From NCBI GenBank assembly GCA_942491735.1, contig CALOCN010000014.1, positions 930,001 through 994,000 of the forward strand: 64,000 nt of DNA. Direction: 5' to 3'. Positions 34,767 to 43,093 of the stretch are shown here, one piece after another. The notes beneath the pieces were generated by a model, which did no database searches, was not told where the DNA came from, and saw only the letters and a program-made list of their open reading frames with translations. Every line of letters starts with the position of its first letter. The stretch's first letter is position 1. This DNA is from CALOCN01 sp942491735. Its GTDB lineage: Bacteria; Eisenbacteria; RBG-16-71-46; JABDJR01. The position numbers and the translations under genes were made by a program.

Positions 34767-35864
34767 ATGAAGTGGAAGAACCTCCAGATGCCCAAGGCCG
34801 TGGAGCTCGACGAGGCCAACGCCTCCGATCGCTACGGGCAGTTCACCATTGAACCCCTCGAGCGGGGTTTTGGACTCACCCTCGGGAATTCCCTGCGGCG
34901 GGTCCTGTTGTCCAGCCTGCAGGGGGCGGCGATTACCGGTGTGAAGATCGAAGGCGTCCTGCACGAGTTCAGCACGGTTCCCGGTGTGCTCGAGGACGTC
35001 AGCGAGATCATCCTGAATCTCAAGCAGATGCGTTTCAAGCTGCACGCCGACTACAAGATCAACGCGCGGCTCAGCGCCAAGGGGCCTCACAACCTCACCG
35101 CGGGTGACCTCCAGGCCGATCCCGGAGTCGAGGTGCTCAACCCCGACCTCCATATCGCCACCCTGAACAAGGACGGCGAGATCGACATGGAAGTCGAGAT
35201 CTCAGGCGGGCGTGGCTACGTCCCGGCCGACCAGCAGGAAGACGAGCGGCCGATCGGGGTCATCACCCTCGACGCCCACTTCTCTCCCATTCGCAAGGTC
35301 AACTTCGAGGTGGAGAACACCCGGGTTGGACAGCGGGTCGACTTCGACAAGCTCATGGTCGAGGTATGGACCGACGGCAGCATCCTCCCCAAGGACTCGA
35401 TGGCCTACGCGGCCATGATCCTCAAGGATCACTTCAGCCTCTTCGTCGACTTCGAGGAGCCGATCGAGCAGGAGGACGAGCAGGAAGAGGATCAGGAGGT
35501 CGCACGGATCCGGGGTCTGCTCGAGAAGAGCGTCGAGGAGATGGAACTCTCGGTCCGTTCCGCCAACTGTCTGCGCGCGGCCGAGATCAAGACCATCGGC
35601 GAGCTGGTGACCAAGCCGGAATCGGCGATGCTCAAGTACCGCAACTTCGGGCGGAAGTCCCTCAAGGAGATCAGCGACATTCTCCATGAGATGGGCCTCT
35701 CGTTCGGGATGGACGTTGCTCCCTACGTGAAGAAGCCGGCCAAGAAGTCGACCGATCTCGGTTTGACCCGGCCCGAGCTTGACGAGGCCAGCCTGCTCGC
35801 GGGCGAGTCCGACGAAGGCGAGGAGGCGACAACCGCCTCCACCACCACGCCCCAGGACGACTGA
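34767..35864 (+). CDS. rpoA: RNA polymerase alpha subunit
   Basis: Alpha dimerises to start polymerase assembly, and its C-terminal domain binds UP elements and activators. The 365-residue protein has the N-terminal domain (GFGLTLGNSLRRVLLSSLQG, ITGVKIEGVLHEFSTVPGV), an acidic linker (EQEDEQEEDQEV), and the CTD (LELSVRSANCLRAAEIKTIG-like, LKYRNFGRKSLKEISDILHE). About 40 acidic/Thr-rich residues after the CTD make it longer than the usual 310-330. Confidence 0.98.
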   Translation: MKWKNLQMPKAVELDEANASDRYGQFTIEPLERGFGLTLGNSLRRVLLSSLQGAAITGVKIEGVLHEFSTVPGVLEDVSEIILNLKQMRFKLHADYKINARLSAKGPHNLTAGDLQADPGVEVLNPDLHIATLNKDGEIDMEVEISGGRGYVPADQQEDERPIGVITLDAHFSPIRKVNFEVENTRVGQRVDFDKLMVEVWTDGSILPKDSMAYAAMILKDHFSLFVDFEEPIEQEDEQEEDQEVARIRGLLEKSVEEMELSVRSANCLRAAEIKTIGELVTKPESAMLKYRNFGRKSLKEISDILHEMGLSFGMDVAPYVKKPAKKSTDLGLTRPELDEASLLAGESDEGEEATTASTTTPQDD

Positions 35865-35902
35865 TTCAGCCAGGCCGCTAGAACGAAGAAGGAACGAGAA
35901 TC

Positions 35903-36334
35903 ATGCGACATCGCAAATCGGGGCGACAGCTCAGCCGAACCGCGGAGCACCGACGCGCCCTCCTGCGCAACCTGGTGACCGAACTGTTCCGCCACGAGCG
36001 GATCGAGACCACCACCGCCAAGGCCAAGGAGGCCCGGCGTCTCGCCGAGCGTCTGATCACCTTTGCCAAACGGGGTGATCTTCATGCCCGCCGTCAGGTG
36101 GACCGGTACGTCATGGACCGCACCGTGACCCGGAAGCTCTTCTCGACCATTGCTCCGTGGTACACCGAGCGTCCGGGAGGCTACACCCGCATCATCAAGA
36201 CCCGGGCCCGGCTGGGGGATGGTGGGGAAATGGCCTTCCTGGAGCTGGTCAAGTCCGAGAGCCAGCTTGCCAAGGAACGCAAGCACAAGGAGGAAGCTGC
36301 AACCGCCCGTGCCGCAGCGGCCGAGGCGAAGTAG
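35903..36334 (+). CDS. rplQ: 50S ribosomal protein L17
   Basis: The last gene of the alpha cluster, 143 residues. It starts MRHRKSGRQLSRTAEHRRAL and has LVTELFRHERIETTTAKAKE and GGYTRIIKTRARLGDGGEMA. The Ala/Lys-rich C-terminal tail is about 25 residues longer than in E. coli. A strong hairpin follows the stop after 22 bases. Confidence 0.98.
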   Translation: MRHRKSGRQLSRTAEHRRALLRNLVTELFRHERIETTTAKAKEARRLAERLITFAKRGDLHARRQVDRYVMDRTVTRKLFSTIAPWYTERPGGYTRIIKTRARLGDGGEMAFLELVKSESQLAKERKHKEEAATARAAAAEAK

Positions 36335-36356
36335 CCCTCCCTCCCGTCAGATCCAT

Positions 36357-36392
36357 GAAACGGGGCGCGTCCTCACGGGCGCGCCCCGTTTC
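36357..36392. terminator. Terminator between rplQ and the convergent gene
   Basis: A 16-bp stem runs from GAAACGGGGCGCGTCC (36357-36372) to GGGCGCGCCCCGTTTC (36377-36392), with loop TCAC and one G-U pair. The outer AAA/TTT arms give a short T-stretch to transcripts from either side, so it probably ends both the 20-kb ribosomal transcript and the leftward transcript from 36418. Confidence 0.85.
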
Positions 36393-36417
36393 CATGTCCG
36401 GGCCGGTGCTCCGGCGG

Positions 36418-37209
36418 CTACTTCTCGTTCCGGGGGAAACCAACCCCCGCCTTGATCAGCCCCCAGGAGGTGCTGGCGATGGGAAGCACGGTGTCCGAAC
36501 CGTACACGTTGACCTCGAGGTCGTCGTTCCCTGTCCCCATGGGACCCGAATCGGTGAACTCGATCTCGCCGTTGCACTTCCACCAGAAGCTGAGGGCGTA
36601 TTCGGTGCCGGCCACGGTGCCGGTGAGCAGGATTTCCGTACTGGCGAAGTCCGGATCGGTGGAGGTGCCCAGGCCCAGTGCGCCCCCGGTGGGGGTGGTG
36701 GTGTTGTCGTCGTGCGTCGCCACGTCGTTGGGCGCCGAGGTTCCACCGTCGTAGTAGGCGAAGTCGGTGAGGTCCCAACCCACCGGGATGCCCGAGGCAA
36801 AGGTCTCGTTGAAGAGAAGATCGCCGGCCGGGACCAGACTCACATCGAACCGTGTGTAGTCCCCGCTGAAGGGACGGCAGAAGTAGTTCTCGTGATCGGG
36901 AGCGGTCACGGTGATGAAGGCAGGGTCATACCCCGCACGCTTGGCCACCACCACGTTGTCGATCCGCGAGGCCATCCAGCTTCCCACCGGGTCGACCGCC
37001 CTGAGGTTGCGGGCGATGAACTCCAGGGTGATCTCCGGCCCGTCCGCGGTGAAGTACACGGTGTAGAACATTTCCGAGGGGCACCAGAAAACGGTCCAGG
37101 CCGAGGGGCGATCGATCGGCGCTCCGCCGCCCAGCTTGGTCCCCTTGGCCGACAAGCCGGCCGGGACCAGCATGGCGAGCAGCACCAAGGCAGTTGTCCA
37201 GGTTCTCAT
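36418..37209 (-). CDS. Secreted protein, paralogue of the next gene's N-terminal module
   Basis: A 263-residue exported protein of unknown function. The N-terminus MRTWTTALVLLAMLVPAGLS is a signal peptide. The mature part starts KLGGGAPIDRPSA and matches the first 240 residues of the neighbouring protein at 37240-39549 throughout: DGPEITLEF, RIDNVVV, DLTDFAYYDGGTSAPND, GGALGLG, GTEYALSFWW. The pattern suggests a jelly-roll, carbohydrate-binding-like fold. It has four Cys in the mature part, unlike the paralogue. The gene lies 30 bases downstream of the larger paralogue on the same strand and is probably cotranscribed. I do not recognise a named family. Confidence 0.85.
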   Translation of the reverse strand: MRTWTTALVLLAMLVPAGLSAKGTKLGGGAPIDRPSAWTVFWCPSEMFYTVYFTADGPEITLEFIARNLRAVDPVGSWMASRIDNVVVAKRAGYDPAFITVTAPDHENYFCRPFSGDYTRFDVSLVPAGDLLFNETFASGIPVGWDLTDFAYYDGGTSAPNDVATHDDNTTTPTGGALGLGTSTDPDFASTEILLTGTVAGTEYALSFWWKCNGEIEFTDSGPMGTGNDDLEVNVYGSDTVLPIASTSWGLIKAGVGFPRNEK

Positions 37210-37239
37210 GTTGTCTCTCCTTTGCCGGGGAATCGAATC

Positions 37240-39549
37240 TCAGGGGCCGCGGACGATCTTGACCGTCTGCTGCCCGTGTCCGGCGATGAGGTGAACCAGA
37301 TAGAGGCCGGCCGGGAGACGTATCCCCCGATCATCGTAGCCATCCCATCGTGCTTCGTGACGCCCCGCGCCCATGGGAGTGGGCTCGAGGAGGTGGCGGA
37401 CCAGGCGCCCCTGTAGATCATACGCGTAAAGAGACACCGTTTCCGGCCGCTGGAGTTCGAAGTGGATGCGCGTGGCCCCGCGGGTCGGATTGGGACGGGC
37501 GGCAAGAGTTGGCGCAACCGATTGTGTCACTTCGGGTTGCGGGGCGCTTGTGGTGGCGGCCGCCTCGGTGAGGGTTAGGCACTGGTCCAGGGTGACCAGG
37601 GTGGTTTCCTGGCAGGCACCGGAAGGCCACTTGACGATGATGGAATCCACCCGGGTCGCGCTGCCGAGGCCGAAGTGCAGGGTGAGCGCGTTCTGGGAAC
37701 GATAGCCCGACGACGCCCGGACCTCGCGTATCCGGGCCTGGCCCCCCGCGACGACCCGGACGTGGGCCCCGACCGCGGATCGGTTGGATGAGGCTCCCCC
37801 CACGAGGTCGAGCTGGAGCCAGCGGTGCCCCAGGGCGGAGTCGTTGCGGTAGAGACGGTTGTCCGCGCTCACACTGGCCGACACCACGTAGACATCCAGA
37901 TCGCCATCCTTGTCGAAGTCGGCCCAGGCCTCGCCCGCGGTGGGGGAGAGCCGGGTCACCGGACCCGATTCCACCGCGGAGAAGGACCCGGAGCCGCCAT
38001 TGTGGGACAGGACATCCTCCTGCGGATTGTGGGTGAGGTAGGCATCGAGATCCCCGTCGTTCTCCACGTCGGCGAAGTTGGCGCCACGCCCGGACCCCGC
38101 CGCGTCCAGTCCGGCGCCGGAGTGCGGGACCAGGGTCCCGTTGTCGTTCCGGTAGTACCGGGCCACGGGATCCTGGGCGATGTACAGATCCAGGTCGAGG
38201 TCACCGTCCGCATCCCCCCAACAGGCGCCCTGGGTATTCGCGGAAGCCCCCAGGCCCATGGCGCCGCCCACTTCGGTGAAGCTGCCCCCTCCGGAATTCT
38301 CGAACAGCCGGTCTCCCCGGTTGCTGTTGCCGAAGAAGATGTCCTGGTAGCCGTCCCCGTTGTAGTCGGCGGCGATCACCACCGTTCCGTAGCCCAGGGC
38401 ATCGGCCATGGGGAAGGGGGTGACGTCGATGAAGGTGCGGCCATCGTTGCGCAGGAGCCGGTTTGCCCCGCCCGCGTTGACAAAGAACAGGTCCAGATCG
38501 CCGTCGTTCTCCATGTCGAACCAGGTCGCGCCCTCACCGGTTCCCGGGTCGGCGAGCGGGCCGGTGGCCACGTTCACGAACACCCCGCCGTCGTTTCGAG
38601 CGAGGACGTTGGGGCCGTCCGCGGTGCAGTAGGCATCCGGATCCCCGTCCTTGTCGTAGTCCGCCCAGGTGGCGGCGCGGAACGAGCCGGCCAGCGGGCC
38701 CGCCGGAACCGGGACAAAGTCGGTTCCCCCGTCGTTGCGCAGGAGCACCGAGGCGGCGACCCGGCTGGTGACGTGAAGGTCGGGATCGCCGTCGAGGTCG
38801 TAGTCGACCCACGCCGCCCCCCCGCCGGAGGAGCTGAACTCGAGATCCGGATCCGGGAACTGGGTCCATTGCTCGGTGCCCTCGATCGTTGTCCACCAGG
38901 TCCCGGCTCCGATCAGTGACCAGTAGCTCAGGACGTAGCTCTCGCCGGGGGTCAAACCCCCGATGGTGATGGAGGTCGATGCGGTCACGGTGGCGTCGCC
39001 GTCGCGCCCCAGGCCGAGGCCGCCTCCAACGCGGCTATCGAACAAGGGGGTGTCGAAGTCATTGGGGGCCGAGGCGGGCCAGGAGGCCCCGTAGTAGTCC
39101 TCGGGAGCAAAGAAGGCGAAGTCGGTCGTGTCCCAGGCGGCTCCAACGCTGTCTTCGAAATCGGAGAAGTAGAGGAAGTCGCCGGGTGCCATCAGGTGAT
39201 GGGGGAGATACGTGGTGGGAAAGAACACCGGTTGCGACGCGTAGAGACTGTCGCTATAGGCCAGCGTGTCGACGTGGGCGTCCCAAGTGGCCTGGGTGAC
39301 CAGGGCCACGTTGTCCACGCGGGCGCGTGTCCACTGGCTGAACGTGTTGTAGACCTCCGCCTCGAAGGTCACGGTGATCTCGGGTCCATCCGCGACAAAG
39401 GAAAGGTTCTCGTAGGCGGTCGAGGGGAACCAGGCCCCGAGGTGCGCGCTGGGGCGGTCGATGGGTGTCCCTCCGCCCAGTTTGGTCTTGGCGCTCGCCG
39501 GGGCCGCGGCGAGGATGAGGATGAGCACGGACAGGGTGAGCGGTCGCAT
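37240..39549 (-). CDS. Secreted FG-GAP/VCBS-repeat protein with UnbV and FlgD-like C-terminal domains
   Basis: A 769-residue exported protein. Signal peptide: MRPLTLSVLILILAAAPASA. Residues 21-260 are the module shared with the gene at 36418. Next come about seven calcium-binding-type FG-GAP/VCBS repeats with D-x-D-x-DGD motifs (DYDLDGDPD, DYDKDGDPD, DMENDGDLD, DYNGDGYQD, DADGDLDLD, DVENDGDLD, DFDKDGDLD). Then comes an ASPIC/UnbV domain (GAHVRVVAGGQARIREVRAS, VDSIIVKWPSG) and a C-terminal FlgD-like/Por-type module (ARPNPTRGATRIHF, YDLQGRLVRHLL, PAGLYLVHL). The beta-propeller plus terminal module indicates a surface or secreted adhesin- or scaffold-like protein; its ligand is unknown. Confidence 0.9.
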   Translation of the reverse strand: MRPLTLSVLILILAAAPASAKTKLGGGTPIDRPSAHLGAWFPSTAYENLSFVADGPEITVTFEAEVYNTFSQWTRARVDNVALVTQATWDAHVDTLAYSDSLYASQPVFFPTTYLPHHLMAPGDFLYFSDFEDSVGAAWDTTDFAFFAPEDYYGASWPASAPNDFDTPLFDSRVGGGLGLGRDGDATVTASTSITIGGLTPGESYVLSYWSLIGAGTWWTTIEGTEQWTQFPDPDLEFSSSGGGAAWVDYDLDGDPDLHVTSRVAASVLLRNDGGTDFVPVPAGPLAGSFRAATWADYDKDGDPDAYCTADGPNVLARNDGGVFVNVATGPLADPGTGEGATWFDMENDGDLDLFFVNAGGANRLLRNDGRTFIDVTPFPMADALGYGTVVIAADYNGDGYQDIFFGNSNRGDRLFENSGGGSFTEVGGAMGLGASANTQGACWGDADGDLDLDLYIAQDPVARYYRNDNGTLVPHSGAGLDAAGSGRGANFADVENDGDLDAYLTHNPQEDVLSHNGGSGSFSAVESGPVTRLSPTAGEAWADFDKDGDLDVYVVSASVSADNRLYRNDSALGHRWLQLDLVGGASSNRSAVGAHVRVVAGGQARIREVRASSGYRSQNALTLHFGLGSATRVDSIIVKWPSGACQETTLVTLDQCLTLTEAAATTSAPQPEVTQSVAPTLAARPNPTRGATRIHFELQRPETVSLYAYDLQGRLVRHLLEPTPMGAGRHEARWDGYDDRGIRLPAGLYLVHLIAGHGQQTVKIVRGP

Positions 39550-39719
39550 GAGCTTCTCCAGGATCAGGAAGGGGTCCCCGTGGTTTCCCGAATAACGAGC
39601 GACCGGGCCGAATCGAACAAGCCGAGTCGCGGAAGCGGTCCCATTCCGGGCGGCGATGATGGGCTAAAGCTGCACAGCAGATAATTTTAGCACGACGTCA
39701 TTGGGGTCCTGACCGGCAA

Positions 39720-42700
39720 TCAGCGGGCTCCCGTGTACACGAACGGGGCCCAGAAGTAGGGGTCGGCCCACTCGGCGGTGCTTCGCAGGGCCCGCTTGGC
39801 GTCCCGTAGGCTCCGGGCCACATTGGACGCGCCTTCCGCCCTCGGCTCTGCCACGTCCCCAAGGAAGGACGCCATGAGCAGTGCGGTGGAGGCGTCGTTG
39901 ACCGCCCACAGACTGGCCACGGTCCGGGTTGCTCCGGCCGCGAGGAAGCCGCGCGAGAGGGCGAATACGCCTTCACCCCGGATCTCCCGCCCCACCTGGG
40001 TCTCGCACGCGGAAAGCACCACCAGATCCGCGCGCAGGTCCAGGTCGTAGATCTCGAAGAGATGGAGATAGCCGTCGTCCAGGTCGGAACCGGCCGTGGG
40101 AGGGGGGGCGGTCAGCACCAACGCGGCCAGAAGCCCGGATCCCCGGGTCTGGACTACACCGTGGGTGGCCAGATGAACGATGCGGGCCTCGCCGAGTTGG
40201 GCCCGCAGGGCGCTCTCGGTCGCGTCGATGCCCGAGAGGACGGTTACCTGGCCGGGGCCGAAGGCGGTCACGACCGCCTCGCTCTCCCGTGCCGTGCCGG
40301 GAAGGGGGAGAAAGCCGGTGCCCTGGCGGACCAACAGGTCACCCGGCTCATCCTTGACCGGGCCGGTGCCTCCCCCGGTTGCCCGGGATCGCTCTTCCCG
40401 CGCCGCGGCGGCCGCCACCGGATCGAACACGGGGTCGCAAAGCGAGAGGACCGGGGGACCGGGGTCCCGGCCCTCGGCCTCGAGATCCAGCAGGGTGGCG
40501 ATGGAGTGGGCGTAGCGGATCGCCGGGCCCGCGTCCAACCAGTAACGGGTCTGCTCGGGGTCCGGCCCCGGCTCGACTGCCAGCGCCTCGAAGGGAAGCT
40601 GGTGAAGCGCCGCGTCGGGAACCAGGACCACCGCCTCGGCGTCCCGGATGCGGTGCCACACCGGTTCGGGTACGAGGGTTCTCCAGAGTTGGTGGCTGCC
40701 GGTCGCCTGGCGCGACGGGGGCGCCGCCTCCACGGGGGAGGTGCCGGTGACGCCACGTTGCACTCCGGGTGTCTTGGGTGCTCCACCGGGACCCCGCACC
40801 AGGAGGGCCAGGGCGGTGTCGGTGAGTGGACCTTCCGGGGTGCGCAGGGCCTCCGCCGCCGCGGCGTCGACCCGCAGGGGATAGGCTTCGACGGTTCCCC
40901 CGGGCGACAGCAGGAACACGAAGCTCGCCTCGGGGCCGATCTGGAACAGCAGCAACAGGTCCGCCGGTCCCAGAACCCGCGTTCGCACCTCGGCGAGATC
41001 CACACCCCGATCCGGCGCGGAGAGAAGTCGTTGCCAGCTCGGGCTGTAGAGTTTCAACGCTTCGTTGGCCGCACGATACGCGTTCAGGGCCGAGGTGAGT
41101 TCCCGTTCCAGCGCCCGGAGCTGGTCGCCATCGGCGCCGGTGGTTCGGGCCCACACCAGGTCCCGTTGGATCTGGCTGAAGCGAATGCGGGAGTCCCGCT
41201 CGTCCCGTTCCAGAGCGGCACGCTGTCCGGCGGGGATGTCGGCGCGCACGTCGACGCGGCCGGCGGCGAGGCGGTCCCGCAGGACCCGGGCCCGGATCCG
41301 TTCGGCATACCGGAGGGCCGCGGCGGGGTCACCCCCCTCCACTTTCCAGGCCACCATGGCGTTGTAGTAGCCCACGTATTCACTGAGGAATCGCGCCCGG
41401 GATTCGTCGAACCCCCCCCGTTGGGTTCGCAGGGACTCGACCACATCGAGGGCGGTCTCCAGATCCGACTCCGCCCCCGCGAGGTCACCGGAGGTGCGGC
41501 GCAGGGTGGCCCGGTCGGCCAGCGCGCGCGCCCGGGCTTCCGGGTACAGGTCGGACCCCTCCAGGATGGTTACCGCCCGATCCAGGGCGACACGGGGCTC
41601 GGGGGCTCCCTGGGCTCCGGCCCGTCCGGCCCCTGCGAGGGCGGTCAGGGTCACGCCCACTTCGGGGTGGTCCAGCCCGAGTGCGGTCTCCCGGATGATC
41701 AGGGCATCGAGCAGGGTCTCACGGGCGCCGGGGGCATCCCCGGTCCCGAGCTTCGCTTCACCGAGATCGTGGAGGATCTGGCCGCGATACTCGGCGAAGG
41801 CGCCATCCTCGGCGTCGAGCAGTTCCAGGGCGCGGGTCCACAGGGGAATCGCTTCCCGATTGCGTCCGGTGCGGGCATAGAGCACCGCGAGTTCGTTGTG
41901 TGCGTAGAGGCGGGTGGGGACGATCCCGTCCTGGTCGCAGGCCATGGCCTGGTCGAGTGCCTCGAGAAAGAGCGGCTCCGCTTCACGGGGGCGATTCTGG
42001 TCCCGGAGAATGACCCCCAGGTTGAGATAGGCATTGGCGACCCGGATGCAGGTCGCCAGGGAGTCCCCCACGCTGAGGGTCAGCGCCTCCCGATACAGAC
42101 GCTCTGCCTCGGCGAACCGACCCTGGTTCCAGAGATGCACACCCAGGTTGTTGAGATAGGTGGCGTAGAACCCGTCGCGTGGCAACCGATCGGCCTCCAT
42201 GGCGACGATGGAGACCATGAGGCTCTCCGCGGTGTCGAAGTGCCCCAACACACGGTGCATCTCGGCGAGATCGGATCGGGTGAAGGCGACCGAGGACCAG
42301 TCGACGGGATCGCGGGCCTCGTAGATGGAGAGCAACCGCTGCCAGGCGTCCAGCGCCTGCCGTGGGTTGCCTCCCTGATACTGCACGAGCCCCATGTCGT
42401 ACCAGGCGGTCGCGAGGGCATCGGGATCCTCGGGGTGCAGCGATCGGATCGCGGTCACCTTCTCCTGCAGCTGCACCGCGGCTTCGAAGTCCCCTTCGCT
42501 GTAGGCGCAGAGAACCAGGGACTCCAGTGCATCGGCCATGGCAGGGGAGCGTTTCCCGTCGGTGATCTCCCTCAGGTCCACGATGCCGCCGTAGACGTCG
42601 GCTGCCTCGCGATAGAGACCGTAGTCGAACAACAGGTCCCCGAGGGAACCCAACGCCTGGGCCGCCGCTTCGGGGTTCTGTCCGAGGGTCCGCCACCCCG

Positions 42701-42866
42701 AGGCCTCATCGAAGGCAAGACGGGTGGCCCGGCCGGTATCGCCCGCCTCCAGTGCCGAGCGGATCTCCGGGAAATCCTTCGGTTCCTGGGCATGACCGTA
42801 CGAAGCCAGGAAGGGGCCGATCAGCAGGCAGATGAGCAATGCGGGGGAAAGTCTGGATGTCGCCAT
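39720..42866 (-). CDS. Exported TPR-CHAT protein
   Basis: CHAT domains are caspase-like cysteine peptidases found with TPR repeats. This 1048-residue protein has a signal peptide (MATSRLSPALLICLLIGPFL, cleavage after GHA). About nine TPR-type repeats follow at residues 60-450 (AEAERLYREALTL, AYLNLGVILRDQNRPREAEP), then a helical linker with many Arg, and a CHAT domain at about 700-1045. The catalytic pair is visible: His902 in HLATHG and Cys954 in LSACET, the expected spacing. The C-terminus ends WADPYFWAPFVYTGAR, the usual CHAT ending. It is divergent from a secreted subtilase with 227 bases between them. Most CHAT proteins are thought cytoplasmic, so the signal peptide is notable. Substrate unknown. 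Confidence 0.92.
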   Translation of the reverse strand: MATSRLSPALLICLLIGPFLASYGHAQEPKDFPEIRSALEAGDTGRATRLAFDEASGWRTLGQNPEAAAQALGSLGDLLFDYGLYREAADVYGGIVDLREITDGKRSPAMADALESLVLCAYSEGDFEAAVQLQEKVTAIRSLHPEDPDALATAWYDMGLVQYQGGNPRQALDAWQRLLSIYEARDPVDWSSVAFTRSDLAEMHRVLGHFDTAESLMVSIVAMEADRLPRDGFYATYLNNLGVHLWNQGRFAEAERLYREALTLSVGDSLATCIRVANAYLNLGVILRDQNRPREAEPLFLEALDQAMACDQDGIVPTRLYAHNELAVLYARTGRNREAIPLWTRALELLDAEDGAFAEYRGQILHDLGEAKLGTGDAPGARETLLDALIIRETALGLDHPEVGVTLTALAGAGRAGAQGAPEPRVALDRAVTILEGSDLYPEARARALADRATLRRTSGDLAGAESDLETALDVVESLRTQRGGFDESRARFLSEYVGYYNAMVAWKVEGGDPAAALRYAERIRARVLRDRLAAGRVDVRADIPAGQRAALERDERDSRIRFSQIQRDLVWARTTGADGDQLRALERELTSALNAYRAANEALKLYSPSWQRLLSAPDRGVDLAEVRTRVLGPADLLLLFQIGPEASFVFLLSPGGTVEAYPLRVDAAAAEALRTPEGPLTDTALALLVRGPGGAPKTPGVQRGVTGTSPVEAAPPSRQATGSHQLWRTLVPEPVWHRIRDAEAVVLVPDAALHQLPFEALAVEPGPDPEQTRYWLDAGPAIRYAHSIATLLDLEAEGRDPGPPVLSLCDPVFDPVAAAAAREERSRATGGGTGPVKDEPGDLLVRQGTGFLPLPGTARESEAVVTAFGPGQVTVLSGIDATESALRAQLGEARIVHLATHGVVQTRGSGLLAALVLTAPPPTAGSDLDDGYLHLFEIYDLDLRADLVVLSACETQVGREIRGEGVFALSRGFLAAGATRTVASLWAVNDASTALLMASFLGDVAEPRAEGASNVARSLRDAKRALRSTAEWADPYFWAPFVYTGAR

Positions 42867-43093
42867 GGTGGTTTCCGAAGTCCCCTGAGGATAGCGCAGA
42901 GGGGACGCCGGGCGCGCGGCAATCGGGCGCGCGGATTGTTTGTTAAGTATTTGCGCTCCAGTGGATTAGCCGCGTGGTCCTTCATCGGGTCAAGTTTGAA
43001 TCAAGCCGTCTTCTCCAATGTCCTGGCATCAACGGTCGTGTTGGACCCGACGAGGAGGTCGGGTGCCCCGCCGACCCTACATCGGAGGATCCC
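42867..43093. promoter_or_regulatory. Divergent gap between CHAT and subtilase genes
   Basis: This 227-base region must hold the promoters for both genes. A locally AT-rich patch (TTGTTTGTTAAGTATTTGC at about 42937-42955) stands out from the GC-rich surroundings and is the best candidate promoter area. No clear -35/-10 pair could be fixed. GGAGG for the subtilase lies at 43084-43089. Confidence 0.4.
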
